64,000 nt of DNA, taken from assembly GCA_026018925.1 (NCBI GenBank), contig JAKSZU010000008.1, positions 63,077,027-63,141,026 of the forward strand. The letters run 5' to 3'. A program made the position numbers and the translations under genes. This DNA comes from Tupaia tana. Taxonomy: Eukaryota > Chordata > Mammalia > Scandentia > Tupaiidae. Of the stretch, positions 10,658 through 21,022 are shown in pieces (positions within the stretch are counted from its first letter, which is position 1; each line of letters starts with the position of its first letter). The notes beneath the pieces were generated by a model. The model worked only from the letters and a program-made list of their open reading frames with translations, searched no databases and had not been told where the DNA came from.

Positions 10658-10920
10658 TTATTTATTTATTTTGAGAGGTTTTTGCTATAGGGCGCGTGTG
10701 CTCGTCAGAAAGACAGAGAGAGACAGAGAGACAAAAAAGCGAGAAATCACCCCCCCGGGGAGATGGCCATGCCGCAATCACTTCTCCATTCTCCTCTCGG
10801 GATCTTGGGCACGCACGCACACGCGCCCGGCGTGAGTTTAAGCCGTCGGGTCCGGGACGTGAACAGCGGTCGACTACGTGGGAGTCCAGCGACGTAGCCA
10901 TTACGCTAACTGCTGGTCCC
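10658..10920 (-). mobile_element. tSINE-L, young, TSD
   Basis: Reads in reverse with CpG-rich blocks intact (GGGCGCGTGTGCTCG, CACGCGCCCGGCGTGAG, GACTACGTGGGAGTCCAGC). The tail is TATTTATTTATTT instead of plain poly(T). The TSD AAACACAGTATTTAT (10643-10657) returns as AAACACGGTATTTAT after 10920. Confidence 0.94.
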
Positions 10921-11209
10921 AAACACGGTATTTATAATACTTATTCCTAAAATATGCCATAAATATAACCTTAATTTAAAAGCAAAATGTGTGTAAAGCA
11001 CATTCAATAATCACAAAGCAATAAATTTTGAAATGTATTTTAAATAGCTGAATAAAAAAATACTAAAAAAATTTTAAAGCTACTTCATATTATTTTTGAC
11101 ATACTCTATTGTAAACTATTTAGAATATGTTGCTGATGAACACTTCATAAAGAAAAAAATAGTATGGGATATAGCCAAAGCAATATTCAGGGTAAGATCT
11201 GTGGCCTTG
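10921..11209. other. AT-rich spacer
   Basis: No recognised feature besides the SINE target duplications at either end. Confidence 0.45.
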
Positions 11210-11210
11210 A

Positions 11211-11466
11211 GACCAGCAGATGGCGTAATGATTATGTTCCTGGACTCCCCACATGGTGGATTGCTGTTTGAGTCAGACCTGGAAACTTGAAACTCACCCG
11301 ATATGTGTGTATATGCAAGCCCAAAATTCCCAAGAGGAGACTAAAGAAGAAAGGATTGTGGTGGGGTCATTCCTCCTGGGGGTGTTTACTCACTTTCTGT
11401 CTCTCTGTCTCACCAGCAAGTGCACATGCCCTATAGCAAAAATCTCTCTCAAAAAGAAAAAAAAAA
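11211..11466 (+). mobile_element. tSINE-L with TSD
   Basis: Head GACCAGCAGATGGCGTAATG, B-box TTTGAGTCAGACC (mutated), middle AATTCCCAAGAGGAG, end GCCCTATAGCAAAAATCTCTC. TSD AGATCTGTGGCCTTGA before the head and AGATCTGTGGCCTTAA after the tail. Confidence 0.92.
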
Positions 11467-11774
11467 GATCTGTGGCCTTAAATTTATGGTTTGTTAAGGA
11501 AAAAAAAAAAAAAAAACCTAATGAAGTGAACTTAGTCATACACTTCTCCTCTTTTTGTGAATAATAGAACATCTTCAATTTAGAAAATTCTACCTGGCAA
11601 TCTCACTTATAAATGAAGGTTAAATCAGGATCTAAAAATTAAATCTATCTGAACAATATAACATAAATAATATATCAAGAAATTAATGCTGAATTAAATT
11701 TAATGTTATTAATGTAATTTATTATGCAAATATATAGATGAAAATCATGATATCACTGAAGTGATATCTATTGT
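11467..11774. other. AT-rich spacer
   Basis: Contains an 18-base A run near 11500. Nothing else recognised. Confidence 0.45.
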
Positions 11775-11945
11775 TTTCTTTTTTTTTCAATTGCTGGAGG
11801 GTGTGTATTCTTACCAGAGAGAGACAGAGACAGGAAAAGGGAAAAAGCATCCTCCAGTGGTCCATGGTCATGTTCCAATCTCTTCTCTTTCATTTTACTT
11901 TCCTGTTGGGATTTGGGGCACTCTCACACATGTACCCAATATGGA
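11775..11945 (-). mobile_element. tSINE-L 3' half, 5'-truncated
   Basis: Minus-strand copy of the CT-rich part and middle (ACCAGAGAGAGACAGAGACAG, CAATCTCTTCTC, TGGGATTTGGGGCA). It stops before the tRNA-like head, consistent with incomplete reverse transcription. Confidence 0.7.
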
Positions 11946-12056
11946 CATGTTTCAGTAGAAGCTAAAATGTCAATTTATAAAACTAAGCATCTCAAAACTA
12001 ATTCGGTAATTTTAGAATCAAATACTTTCTTTAAGAGATTTAAATGTGTTTTTGAC

Positions 12057-12306
12057 CCAGCAATGGTGGGACAACCATGTTACTTTCTGTGGTGCTGGAA
12101 GTTGTGTAGCTGATCACAGGTCCAGATCCCAAGCTGACTTGAAGCACACGTAGTGCTCACACCTGAGATCCTGACTGGCTCGGGGAAAGAGACCCGGACG
12201 GAACAAGACCCTGTCAAGAGTGCTTATTCTCTCTCTCTCTACCTACCTATATCCCTATCTCACTGTCTCTCTCACTATCATGAAAATAAGTATATAATTT
12301 TTTTTC
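12057..12306 (+). mobile_element. tSINE-2 copy
   Basis: Starts CCCAGCAATGGTGGGACAACC and shows GATCACAGGTCCAGATCCC as a B-box-like area. It then carries AAGACCCTGTCAAGAGTGCTTATTCTCTC, a stretch also recognisable at 590-620, and ends CACTATCATGAAAATAAG. Confidence 0.6.
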
Positions 12307-12524
12307 AAACAAATATACAAAACCAAAATTTAATAGTGACGCATATCAGATATTTATGGAAAGTATAAATCAAAACAAAGATGCTATCGAGAATGTCATA
12401 TGACTACCAATTCAGTACGCAACTTTAAAAGATAGCATAGTAGAGCCATTCTAAATGAAAAGTTTACGTAATTAACTTAAAAAAAAAAAAAAAAAGAAAA
12501 GAAGAGCATCTTCATGCCTTTTAG
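12307..12524. other. AT-rich spacer
   Basis: A-rich run at 12479-12496. No other feature. Confidence 0.4.
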
Positions 12525-12820
12525 TACAGATATTAGTCAGGGTTTTCCAAAGGAACAGAACCCAGAAATTGTGAGTCAATTTCTTATAATAAATCTATCA
12601 ATCAACGTATATAATATTCAATTACATAAATTATTTATCATGTATTATAAAAAACTGGATAGGACAATGATAATGGAGGTTCGGAAGTCTTAAGATATAC
12701 AGTCAGCAAGATGAAGACTCTGGAAATCTAATGTGTGGTTCTAATCTGAGTCCAAAGTGCTGGAAATCAGTCCAAGGACAAGAGAGGATTAATGTCCCAG
12801 CTCTGTAGCCAGACAGGTGG
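12525..12820 (+). mobile_element. Old interspersed repeat, class unresolved
   Basis: Starts with ATTAGTCAGGGTTTTCCAAAGGAACAGAACC, the hallmark of a widespread mammalian repeat (GTCAGGGTTCTCCAGAGAAACAG), followed by a degraded body with TCAGCAAGATGAAGACTCTGG. I recall the motif but cannot name the family with certainty. Confidence 0.45.
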
Positions 12821-12821
12821 A

Positions 12822-12946
12822 GAAAAGCAGATAGTGTAATGGGTATGTTGCTGGACTCCCACAGAGTTGACCACAATTCAAGTCCTGGATCTGGTAGCTT
12901 AAAACTCATGCAGGACACATGAGAGACCAAAAATATCTCTCCCTCA
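12822..12946 (+). mobile_element. tSINE with internal deletion
   Basis: Complete head (AAAGCAGATAGTGTAATGGGTATGTTGCTGGACTCCC, B box ATTCAAGTCCTGG) followed by ACTCATGCAGGACACATGAG, then directly the terminal AAAATATCTCTCCC. The GAGGAG, CCCCCTGGG and CT-rich modules are missing. Confidence 0.75.
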
Positions 12947-13509
12947 AAGGAAAAGAACACATCCTCATCTTCCACAGACAGTACAATAGAACTCATGGAA
13001 ATGTCAGATAAGCAATTGAGAATATTCATAGTGACAAAACTAAATGAGATGCAAGATAAAAGGAACAATGAACTCTAAGAGATGAGGATGTCCTTCCATG
13101 ATTTGAAAGAAGAAATAGATACTGTAAAAAGAATCAAGTGGAACTGTTGAAGATGAAGGCTATAATATAGGAAACCAGAACCTTAGAAATAATCTAAGAA
13201 TTATCTAACCCTATTAGATAATTCAGAAGATTGAATTTTGGATCTAGAAGACAAAAACCTCTCACCTAGAAAAAAATCACCAAAAAGAATGAGAAAATAA
13301 CTCAAAAAAAAAAAAATAAGAGAATAATATATGGGAAATACTAGATACCATTAAACACCCAAACATCCAAATAATTGATATTCCAAGATGTAAAGAACCT
13401 AATAAGGGCATAGATAATCTATTCCATAAAATCCTGAAAGGAAACTTTCCAAACCTAGAGAAGCGTTCAAACATTCATACCAAAAAATACCAAAGGACTC
13501 CAAATAGAA

Positions 13510-13705
13510 TCAACCTAAGATCACCTTGTAAGCTAAAAAATGTGATTGAATGTATTTAAAAAATGTAAAAAATAAAAAATAAATAAATAAAATAAAATAA
13601 AGAAATGTATTCATGTTGGAACATTCACTTTACAAGCTAAGTGATATCTGATTGGATGTATAAAAGAAATTAAAATAAATATTTTTTATTTAAAAAAAAA
13701 GAGTC
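13510..13705 (+). mobile_element. Nested L1 3' tail, two tandem copies
   Basis: Two end-of-3'-UTR units: CTTGTAAGCTAAAAAATGTGATTGAATGTATTT, an A-rich (AAAT)n stretch, then ACATTCACTTTACAAGCTAAGTGATATCTGATTGGATGTATAAAAGAAATTAAAATAAAT. The same end is seen at 31030-31100 and 30500-30575. The flanks GAATCAACCTAAGA and GAGTCAACCTAAGA are a TSD within the host L1. Confidence 0.75.
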
Positions 13706-13985
13706 AACCTAAGAAGATCCTCTCCACAGCACCTCATAGCTAGACTGACCACAATTACAGATAAAGATAAGATTCTAAAAATGGCAAGAGAAAAACATCA
13801 AGTTACTTACAAAGGTTATTACATCAGGCTAATATCAGAGCTCTCAGCAGAAACAAAGGAATAAAAAGAAGACATATTCAAAGTGTTGAAAGAAAAACAA
13901 TTTCAACCAAGATTACTATACCCAGCAAGATTATTCTTCAAATGGGAAGAAAAGATAAAAGCATTTTCAGGTAAGAAAAATCTGA

Positions 13986-14239
13986 GGGACCGGCAGATGG
14001 TGTAATGGTTACATTGCTGGACTCCCACATACTCAGTCATGGTTCAAGTCCCAGACTCGGTGGCTTAAAATCATGCTGGGCACATGTGCGTGTATGCCCA
14101 ACATCCTGAGAGGACTGAGAGGAGAATGAAGGAGAAAGAATTGTGGTATGGCCATCCTCCCTTGGGGGTGATTTCTCACTTTCTGTCTCTCCAGCAAGTG
14201 CATGTGCCCTATAGTAAAAATCTCTCTCTTAAAAAAAAA
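13986..14239 (+). mobile_element. tSINE-L inside L1
   Basis: Head GGGACCGGCAGATGGTGTAATGGTTACATTGCTGGACTCCC, B box GGTTCAAGTCCC, middle with a small local duplication (GAGAGGACTGAGAGGAG), end GCCCTATAGTAAAAATCTC and a short A tail. It is younger than the L1 it interrupts. Confidence 0.92.
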
Positions 14240-15670
14240 GCCTGAAAGAATTTACCAACACCAGATCAGCTCTTCAAAAAATACTGAAAGGAGTGCTATG
14301 CCAGGAAAATTAAAGAGACAGATTGAAAGAAAACAAAAACAACCAAGAAAATTGCTAACATAATGGTAGGGACAAGTCCAGAAATATTGATAATCATGTT
14401 GAATGTTAATAGATTAAATTCTTCAAGAAACACAGCCAAACTGAAAGGGTAAAAACAAAACAAACAAACAAACAAGAAAACAGAAACTCTCTATTTGCTG
14501 CCTGTAAGATATATACCTCACAGGGAAAGACATACATAGACTAAAAGTGAAGAGCTGGAAAAAGATTTTCCATGCAAATGGAAACCAAAAAAAAAAAAAA
14601 GAGCTAGAATCACAATATTAATCTCAGACACAATAAGTTTTAAGATAAAAACTATGAGATAAAGAAGGACATATATAGTAGTAAAAAGGCTAACTCATAA
14701 AAAGATATAACACTTATAAATATCTATGCACCCAGCTCAGGAGCACTCAAATATGTGAAGGAAAGACTGCTAGATCTAAAAGGAGAGATACACAACACAC
14801 TAATTGTTGGGGCTCTCAACACCCTCTGTCTCCTTTGAACAGATCACCTAGAAAAAAATAAGCAAAGAGATACAGGACCTAAACAATATCATAAATCAAA
14901 TGAACTTTACAGACATCTATAGAACCTTCCACAAAAAAACTCATGAATTACACATCTTTTTCACCCCTGCATGGACCCTTTCGGAAGATTGACCACATGA
15001 TAGGGCAAAGAACAACCTTTTACAGATTCAAAAGCATATAAACTACAGTCAGCATCTTCTCCAAACATGATGGAATTAAACTTGATATGAATTTTAGGAA
15101 AAAAACTAAAAAATGCACAAACGTATATAGACGAAACAGCCTACTCCTGAATGACTTCACAACTAACAAAAAAATTAGGACTTAGATCAAATGATTCATT
15201 GAAACCAATGATAATGAGTACATGAGTTTCCATAACCTATGGGACACAACGAAAGCAGTCATAAGACAGAAGTTCATAGCAAATAGTGCCCATAAGAAAA
15301 AGATGAAAAGGTTGTAAACGAACATCCTAAATCATGCCTCAGGGAACTGGAAAAACAACAACAATGAAAAATACAAATAATGCCAGGAGGAAAGAAATAA
15401 TAAAGATTTGAACAGAAATAAATGAAATAGAAAATAAATGAACTATACAGAAAATAAATGAAAGTAAAAGCTGGTTCTTTGAAAAGATAAACAAAATTGA
15501 CATACCATTACTAGACTAATTAAAATGAAGAGAGAAAGAATGAGATAAATCAAATTCACAATGAAACAGGCAATATTATAACAGACATAATAGGAATACA
15601 AACCATCATTAGAGAATACTACGAGCAACAATAGTATTTTTCTTACCAACAAACAAGAAAACCTGGCTGA

Positions 15671-15730
15671 GGGACCAGTAGTTAGCGTAATGGCTATGTC
15701 ACTAGACTCCCATGTAGTCGACCACAGTTC
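15671..15730 (+). mobile_element. tSINE head fragment lacking its 3' part
   Basis: GGGACCAGTAGTTAGCGTAATGG through GTCGACCACAGTTC, ending inside the B box, then L1 sequence resumes. Truncation at the 3' end is not made by target-primed reverse transcription, so a later deletion probably removed the SINE remainder along with some L1 sequence. Confidence 0.85.
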
Positions 15731-16088
15731 ACCCTTTTTTCCCATAACAGATAAAGACATGACAAAAAAAGGAAAACTACAGACCAATATCTCTGATGAA
15801 TATAGATGCAAAAATTCTTAACAAAATACTAGCAAATTGTATCCAACAACATATAAAAAAGATTTTACATAATAACCAGATAGGCTTTATTTCAGGGATG
15901 CAAGTTTCAGCATATGCAAAACCATAACCGTAATACACCATAAGAGCAGAAAGAAAGATAAAAAACGTGATCATATCAATTGATGCAGAAAATGTATTTG
16001 ATAAAATACAACATCCCTTTATGATTAAGACTCTCAGAAAAATTGGCATAGAAAGGACATTTCTCAACGCAATTAAAATAACATCTAT

Positions 16089-16342
16089 GAGCCACCAGCA
16101 GATGGTGTAACGGTTACATTGCTGGACTCCCATGTAGTCGACCGTGATTCAAGTCTCACACCCGGTGACTTAAAATGCAAGCTGGGTGCGTGTGTGTGCA
16201 GGCCCAAGATCCCAAGAAGAGAATGGAGAAGGGATGTGGCATGGCCATCCCCCGGGGGCGGGGGGAGAGATGATTTCTCACTTTCTGTCTCCCTGTCTCT
16301 CTCTGTCTCTCTGGAGAGCACAGGCACCCTATAACAAAAACC
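16089..16342 (+). mobile_element. tSINE-L inside L1 reverse transcriptase region
   Basis: Head GAGCCACCAGCAGATGGTG, B box ATTCAAGTCTCAC, a modified middle (CCCCCGGGGGCGGGGGGAG), CT-rich part, end CACCCTATAACAAAAACC. It has virtually no poly(A) before the L1 resumes, suggesting tail loss. Confidence 0.9.
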
Positions 16343-16527
16343 TTATAGCTAACATCATACTGAATGGGGAAAAACTGAAAGCTTTTCTGCTAAAAACTAA
16401 TACAAGACAAGGCTTCCCACTTTCTCCATTCCTTTTCAATATAGTACTGGAAGTCCTAGACAATGCAATCAGAAAAGAGAATAAATAAAAGGTATTCAAA
16501 TAGAGAAAGAAGAGATGAAATTATCAG

Positions 16528-16709
16528 CCATGAGTGTGCATGTACTCAAAATACAACCAGGATGGAGAAATGGAGAAGAGGAGATTGTGGCATAATCACA
16601 CCACATCAGAGAGTGTTCTCCTACTCCCTCTTTTTAAAGTCTCTGTCTCTGTCTCTCTGGAAGGTGCACATGCTTTCTGACAACTTAAAAATTACAAAAA
16701 AAAAAAAAA
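16528..16709 (+). mobile_element. tSINE-L, 5'-truncated
   Basis: Begins in the middle module (GTGTGCATGTACTCAAAATAC), with GGAGAAATGGAGAAGAGGAGATTGTGG, CT-rich part, GGTGCACATGCTTTCTGAC and a poly(A) of about 14. Lies inside the L1. Confidence 0.75.
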
Positions 16710-16774
16710 CTTCAAATATTGATTAACTAGGAAGGTAAAATTGGATGATTTTCTTTATTTGAAAATTAATTCCA

Positions 16775-16938
16775 GGGGGCCTGCAGGTGGTGTGATGGTT
16801 AAAGTGCTGGACTCCCCATGATCAACCACAGTTCAAGTCCCAGACTTTGAGGCTTGCTTTGTCACTTTCCCTTTCTCTCTCTCTCTGGTCAAATAAAAAA
16901 ATAATAATAAATAAAAATTAAATTAAAAATTCTTTTAA
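16775..16938 (+). mobile_element. tSINE-S with TSD
   Basis: Short form: head GGGGGCCTGCAGGTGGTGTGATGG, B box GTTCAAGTCCCAG, GGCTTGCTTTGTCAC directly into CCCTTTCTCTCTCTCTCTGGTCAAAT, then an AATAATAAATAAA tail. Its TSD is AAAATTAATTCCA / AAAATTAGTTCCA (right copy 16939-16951). The GAGGAG middle is absent, as in the copies at 58.96 and 60.99 kb. Confidence 0.88.
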
Positions 16939-17531
16939 AAAATTAGTTCCAAAATAATTAAAAGAGTTATTTTTTACAAAAAATAAAACCACCATGAATG
17001 TTTATAAAAGAAAAACAACTATATGCTGATTCTGTGGCAGAAAAAAAGCACAAAATTTTAAGAAAAATTTGAAAGACAAATCTACACAAAAAATGTAAAA
17101 CATCAAAAGCAACATAATAAAATCAAACAGTAAAACAATAAATTGAGAAAAAATATTTACAACATACATGAAAAATAGTTAATCCTCCACTACATAGAGA
17201 GCTCCAATATTGAAAGAGAAGACACAAGACATAGACCAAATTTTAAAAAGAAAAAAATACAAATGAACTTTAGTTTTATTACTAATCAAAAGTGCTAAGT
17301 CTAAAAATGCCATCAAATGATTTAAAAAAGATAATTAGTCTTCATTATGAAACAGGCTAGCTAGTGATTTAGCGGTAGCGCAGCCATTTTGAAATGAAGA
17401 AAGATGTCTGACAGAATTATCTGACCAAATGCTGAGTCAGGGCAAGGTCTGATTGCAGAATGGTTAGACGAGTACCCAGGACTGAGCATTTGAAGTGAAG
17501 CAGGAGTCAGATAATTACTCAAGGGAGAGCA

Positions 17532-17583
17532 ATTGACTTCGATGGATTGTAGTGAGGATTGACTTCGATGGATTGTAGTGAGG
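17532..17583. repeat. Perfect 26-bp tandem duplication
   Basis: The unit starts ATTGACTTCGATGGATTG and ends TAGTGAGG. Two identical copies abut at 17557/17558. Within a likely LTR U3 this may be a duplicated enhancer-like block; the lack of differences suggests a recent duplication. Confidence 0.95.
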
Positions 17584-17711
17584 AATGATGTGCACATGGT
17601 TGTATCTTGTACTTGTGAAGACTAAGAACGTGTTGAGCTCTTCAAGACAATTTGATGATACCTGCTGACTGTCTCCCTATAAACCAGTTACAGAAATAAA
17701 TTCCCTTCTTT

Positions 17712-17969
17712 TTTTTTTTGAAGAGGTTTTTGCTATAGGGCGCATGCACTCGCCAGACAGGCAGAGAGAGACAGAAAGCGAGAAATCACCCCCCAGGGAG
17801 GATGGTCACACCGCAATCCCTTCTCCTCCATTCTCTTCTCAGGATCTTGGGCACGCACACACACGCACATGCGCCCAGTGTGAGTTTTAAGCCACCGGGT
17901 CCGGGACGCGAACCGTGGTCAACTACGTGGGAGTCCAGCGACATAGCCATTATGCTAACTGCTGTTCCC
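17712..17969 (-). mobile_element. tSINE-L, young, TSD
   Basis: Reads in reverse; CpGs are well kept (GGGCGCATGCACTCGCC, GGGTCCGGGACGCGAACC). TSD ATAAATTCCCTTCTTTT lies at 17697-17713 and again from 17970. Inserted next to the AATAAA of the LTR-like segment, duplicating that signal. Confidence 0.95.
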
Positions 17970-18110
17970 ATAAATTCCCTTCTTTTCCAGCCTCTGACTC
18001 TTATTTCATTGTGAGCAGCGGCAGCTGCTGGATGGTAACAATTAGGGTGAGTAGAATGGACAATTTTTTTGTACCTTCTTTAGAGAGTAACTCATTAACA
18101 AGTATCAATA

Positions 18111-18231
18111 TGAGGAGATTTCAAAATTCATGGGAAAATCTAAATTACAAATTCATTTTAGTGCAAAAGATATTAAAATCCATGCATTTTTGTAATATAC
18201 ATATATTTTTAAACTTTTTGAAAACTCCTCG
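18111..18231. mobile_element. Mariner-like short element with TA flanks
   Basis: Left end TGAGGAGATTTCAAAATTCATGGG and right end TTTAAACTTTTTGAAAACTCCTCG are inverted repeats. TA dinucleotides lie at 18109-18110 and 18232-18233, the Tc1/mariner target duplication. Interior ATTTTAGTGCAAAAGATATTAAAATCCATGCAT. Non-autonomous, about 120 bp. Confidence 0.78.
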
Positions 18232-18233
18232 TA

Positions 18234-20524
18234 TAATTCAACTGTGAAAATAGCAGTGATAGTTACTGACATTTTAAATACAATACCTGAACGTTTGGAA
18301 GGAAATAATTATAATAATAATGACTAAGAAATGCAAAGTTTGAGCACAAATAAGTTTTGAAATAATAGTTAACATTCGGAAACCTCATTCTGTAGGTTAC
18401 AAATCTGCATATATAGTCTTCCTTGAATTTTGTAAAAATAATAAACAAACCAAAACAAAGAATAGGAGGAAAATATTAAAGGATATATACTAACATGTTA
18501 AATTCCATCATTGAGATTACAAGTGACCTTGATCTTTCTTTATTTTTAATTTTAAATGGCAACTATTTTAATTTTGAAAACAGAAAAAAATAATTTTTAT
18601 GGAAATAGTAAACATAGTGATAATATGGAAAATTAAGGATAAAAATGAAGAAAGTAAAAATATGGAAATTATAATGATAAAATATGAACAAATGCATGGA
18701 AAAGTAGATGAACAGTAAAAACAAAAATTCAGAAACTGCTTGCTAAAAACACTGAACAAAAAACATGTATGTAATCAAATATAACTGAAATATCTTCAAC
18801 AATAAGAGAAAAAACTTAGACATCAATATTTTAAATTACAGCAGTACTGGAACTTAATCAGTACATTTTCAATGAGTGTGTTAAATGAGAATTACATAAA
18901 ATAAATGTTTGTATATTTGAATATCTTGATTAATAGAAATATTTTTAAAGAAAGACATAAATTTCTAAATTTGATACAAAATAAAATTTAAAAATAAATG
19001 AACAAAACATGAATTTTCAAAGCATTTTTAAATTACTTCCAAAAAAATTATTGGTCCAAATGTTTGAATCAATTACTTCTTTCAGAATTTAAAGAGTAAA
19101 TAAGTTATACGATAAAAGATATATGATCTTCACTCTCTATAAAAGCCTAGAAAACTTTTTAGTATATGTTAATTGAATTAGCTGTACCTTTAACACTAAA
19201 ACCTGGCAGATTAACACCCCATCACACTATATGAGGCAGTAGCTGTCTCTTCTATTTTGGTTAAGAATGCTTTCTGTCACCCACCTCATGACATTCATTC
19301 CCTATCCAGTAATCTTGCATCAGTTGGGGACCCAGCGGGATACAGATGGCACCCTCAGCTGGAAACTTTGCAGAGACTTTCTAATGGAAGTTCTCTTTAT
19401 TGAAATGTAGCATGGCTAAGGGAACCAATGGGTGATTTTGAGGCACACAGGAACTAGCAATATTTGGAAACTCACTAGCTCACAGGCCTGAAGGGACACT
19501 TACGGAAAAGGTGTTAGAACTCTATTGAAAGCTGGGGTCATACAAGAGAGGCTGCTTGATGTATATAGTAATTATCCAGAGACCTAGCCATGCCAGAACC
19601 ATGGCAAAGCTGACAGGAAATGGAGTAGGAGACCCAATACACTAAATTCTTTCCCCTCTCTTGTCTTCCAAGCTTCAGTCAATAACTTTCACTGACTAAG
19701 TCCAGTAAGACGGTAGAGGGCAAGGGAGCCCATGTGCTGGGGTTGACAGAGGTCATTCCCTCAGAGCAGCACAGATTAGGGCCAATTATCAAGTCAGAAA
19801 GAGGTACTCCTCATAGAGAATAGCCATAAACCCACATTGCCCACGCCACCTTCTTCAAGAGCTGTGGCAAGGAATGAATTGTCCAGGGCCTCGGCATGGT
19901 GAATTTAAGTATATAGGACCACAACCTGAGCTCCCTCCTTCCTCTGAAATATTCTCAGAAATAATCCCTCGAAGTTTTTCCATCCCACCTCAGCCACTCG
20001 TTACACAGCCCTACACACACTGAAGCTGTTCATCTTCTACAACTATGATTCCTCCAAAATACTGATTTTTTTTTTCAGGTGGGAGGACTGGAAAGATTTG
20101 ACTTTATTGTGTAATAATAGTTGTTGACTGTTTAGTTTTACAAGATGCAAGGAATCATGAAGATGGATGGTGGTAATGGTCCTAGAACTTGAGAGAAAAG
20201 ATGATCAATTTTATGTAGTATATATTTTATGAAAATAAATAAAAATACTAAAAACACCAGCATATAAAGATATATAATCTATGGTGCTATTTGAAGTGAT
20301 ACATATAATGACAAAATAATGAGCAATGTTATTCCAGTAACAGGTTAAGACCTGAATCAATTATGGCCCATGTCTGCTAAATAAAAGAAAAGTATTAGCA
20401 GAATATTCCCAGAATACAGTATTCCTAGAAAGAGTGCATGTGCCTCAGACAATGACTATTGTCCCACCATTTCCCCATGTTCACCCTCACCATCTTCTCA
20501 GGGTACGCGTTGACTTGACAGACT
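18234..20524. other. Long spacer, partly old unclassified repeat
   Basis: 18240-19200 is very AT-rich with nothing recognised. 19310-19930 has higher GC and phrases such as AAGGGAACCAATGGGTGAT, GACCCAATACACTAAATTCTTTCC and CAGTCAATAACTTTCACTGACT, which I recall as part of a dispersed mammalian repeat but cannot name. No gene. Confidence 0.35.
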
Positions 20525-20990
20525 TCCCATCTTCTAAATTGGTTCACTTTTTTTGGGGGGGGGGATTTTTTTATTATCATCATAATCTTCTTTATATTAC
20601 ATTTGATTAGATATAATTTTACAGTGTATTACATTGCTTTTTCAAAAGGGAATGCCATGCATGTCAGTCAATACAGAGACATTAATGTCCCCACTTCATC
20701 ATTCAATATCTTTTCTATGTTTCTCCCAATCATTATTATTATTATTCTAATTATTTTTTAAAACAGTCAATCACTATTTCTCATTTTGCTTGTAAAAAGA
20801 CTTTACCCATCATGAAATATTTCTCAGATCAATCCAGTTGAGAATTCTATACATGTCATCATCAAGAGGTAATAAGCCATATCTGTTTCTCACTAACGTC
20901 TTGCCTCTCTATTGTTCTCTTGTTATCTTTCTCTATCCTTGTGTCTCCACCCTGAGATACACTCAAACAATTCTTCCAGTGAAAATTTCC
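20525..20990 (-). mobile_element. L1 3' UTR, minus strand
   Basis: TCCAGTTGAGAATTCTATACATGTCATCATCAAGAGGTAATAA is the reverse complement of the 3' UTR at 30430-30480. ATGCCATGCATGTCAGTCAATACAGAGACATTAATG matches the minus L1 at 59.75 kb in type. Only the 3' UTR is present, so it is a 5'-truncated insertion. Confidence 0.7.
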
Positions 20991-20996
20991 AAGTTA

Positions 20997-21022
20997 CACA
21001 CACACACACACACACACACACA
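20997..21022. repeat. (CA)n microsatellite
   Basis: Thirteen uninterrupted CA units. Adjacent to the L1 3' UTR. Confidence 0.95.

Larger units (their letters stand above)
12947..17340 (+). mobile_element. L1 LINE, decayed, plus strand, interrupted
   Basis: ORF1-like sequence covers about 13.0-13.97 kb; its C-terminal part is recognisable at 13880-13960 (TTTCAACCAAGATTACTATACCCAGCAAG). ORF2 endonuclease remnants follow at about 14.4-15.1 kb (CAATATTAATCTCAGACACAATAAG, ATGCACCCAGCTCAGGAGCAC). The reverse transcriptase region runs from 15.2 to 16.5 kb (AGACCAATATCTCTGATGAATATAGATGC, GTGATCATATCAATTGATGCAGAAAA, GCTAACATCATACTGAATGGGG, CTAATACAAGACAAGGCTTCCC). ORF2 C-terminal remnants end near 17.3 kb. 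All frames are broken by stops and insertions, so it is dead. The family's role is reverse transcriptase/endonuclease retroposition. Confidence 0.88.
17347..18040 (+). mobile_element. Possible solo LTR, interrupted by a SINE
   Basis: Starts TGAAACAGGCTAGC and has a GCGCAGCCATTTTG block, a perfect 26-bp tandem duplication, TCTCCCTATAAACC, and AATAAA followed by a CT-rich region and GAGCAGCGGCAGC, ending GGTAACA. This TG...CA layout with a polyadenylation signal is retroviral-LTR-like, but no TSD or primer-binding site was found. Boundaries are tentative. Confidence 0.4.

Noticed and set aside
12947-17340. Active L1 with intact ORF1/ORF2
   Set aside because: Landmarks of both ORFs are visible, but stops, frameshifts and several insertions break every frame.
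19310-19930. Possible exon cluster because of higher GC
   Set aside because: The text resembles a dispersed mammalian repeat and frames are closed in all phases.
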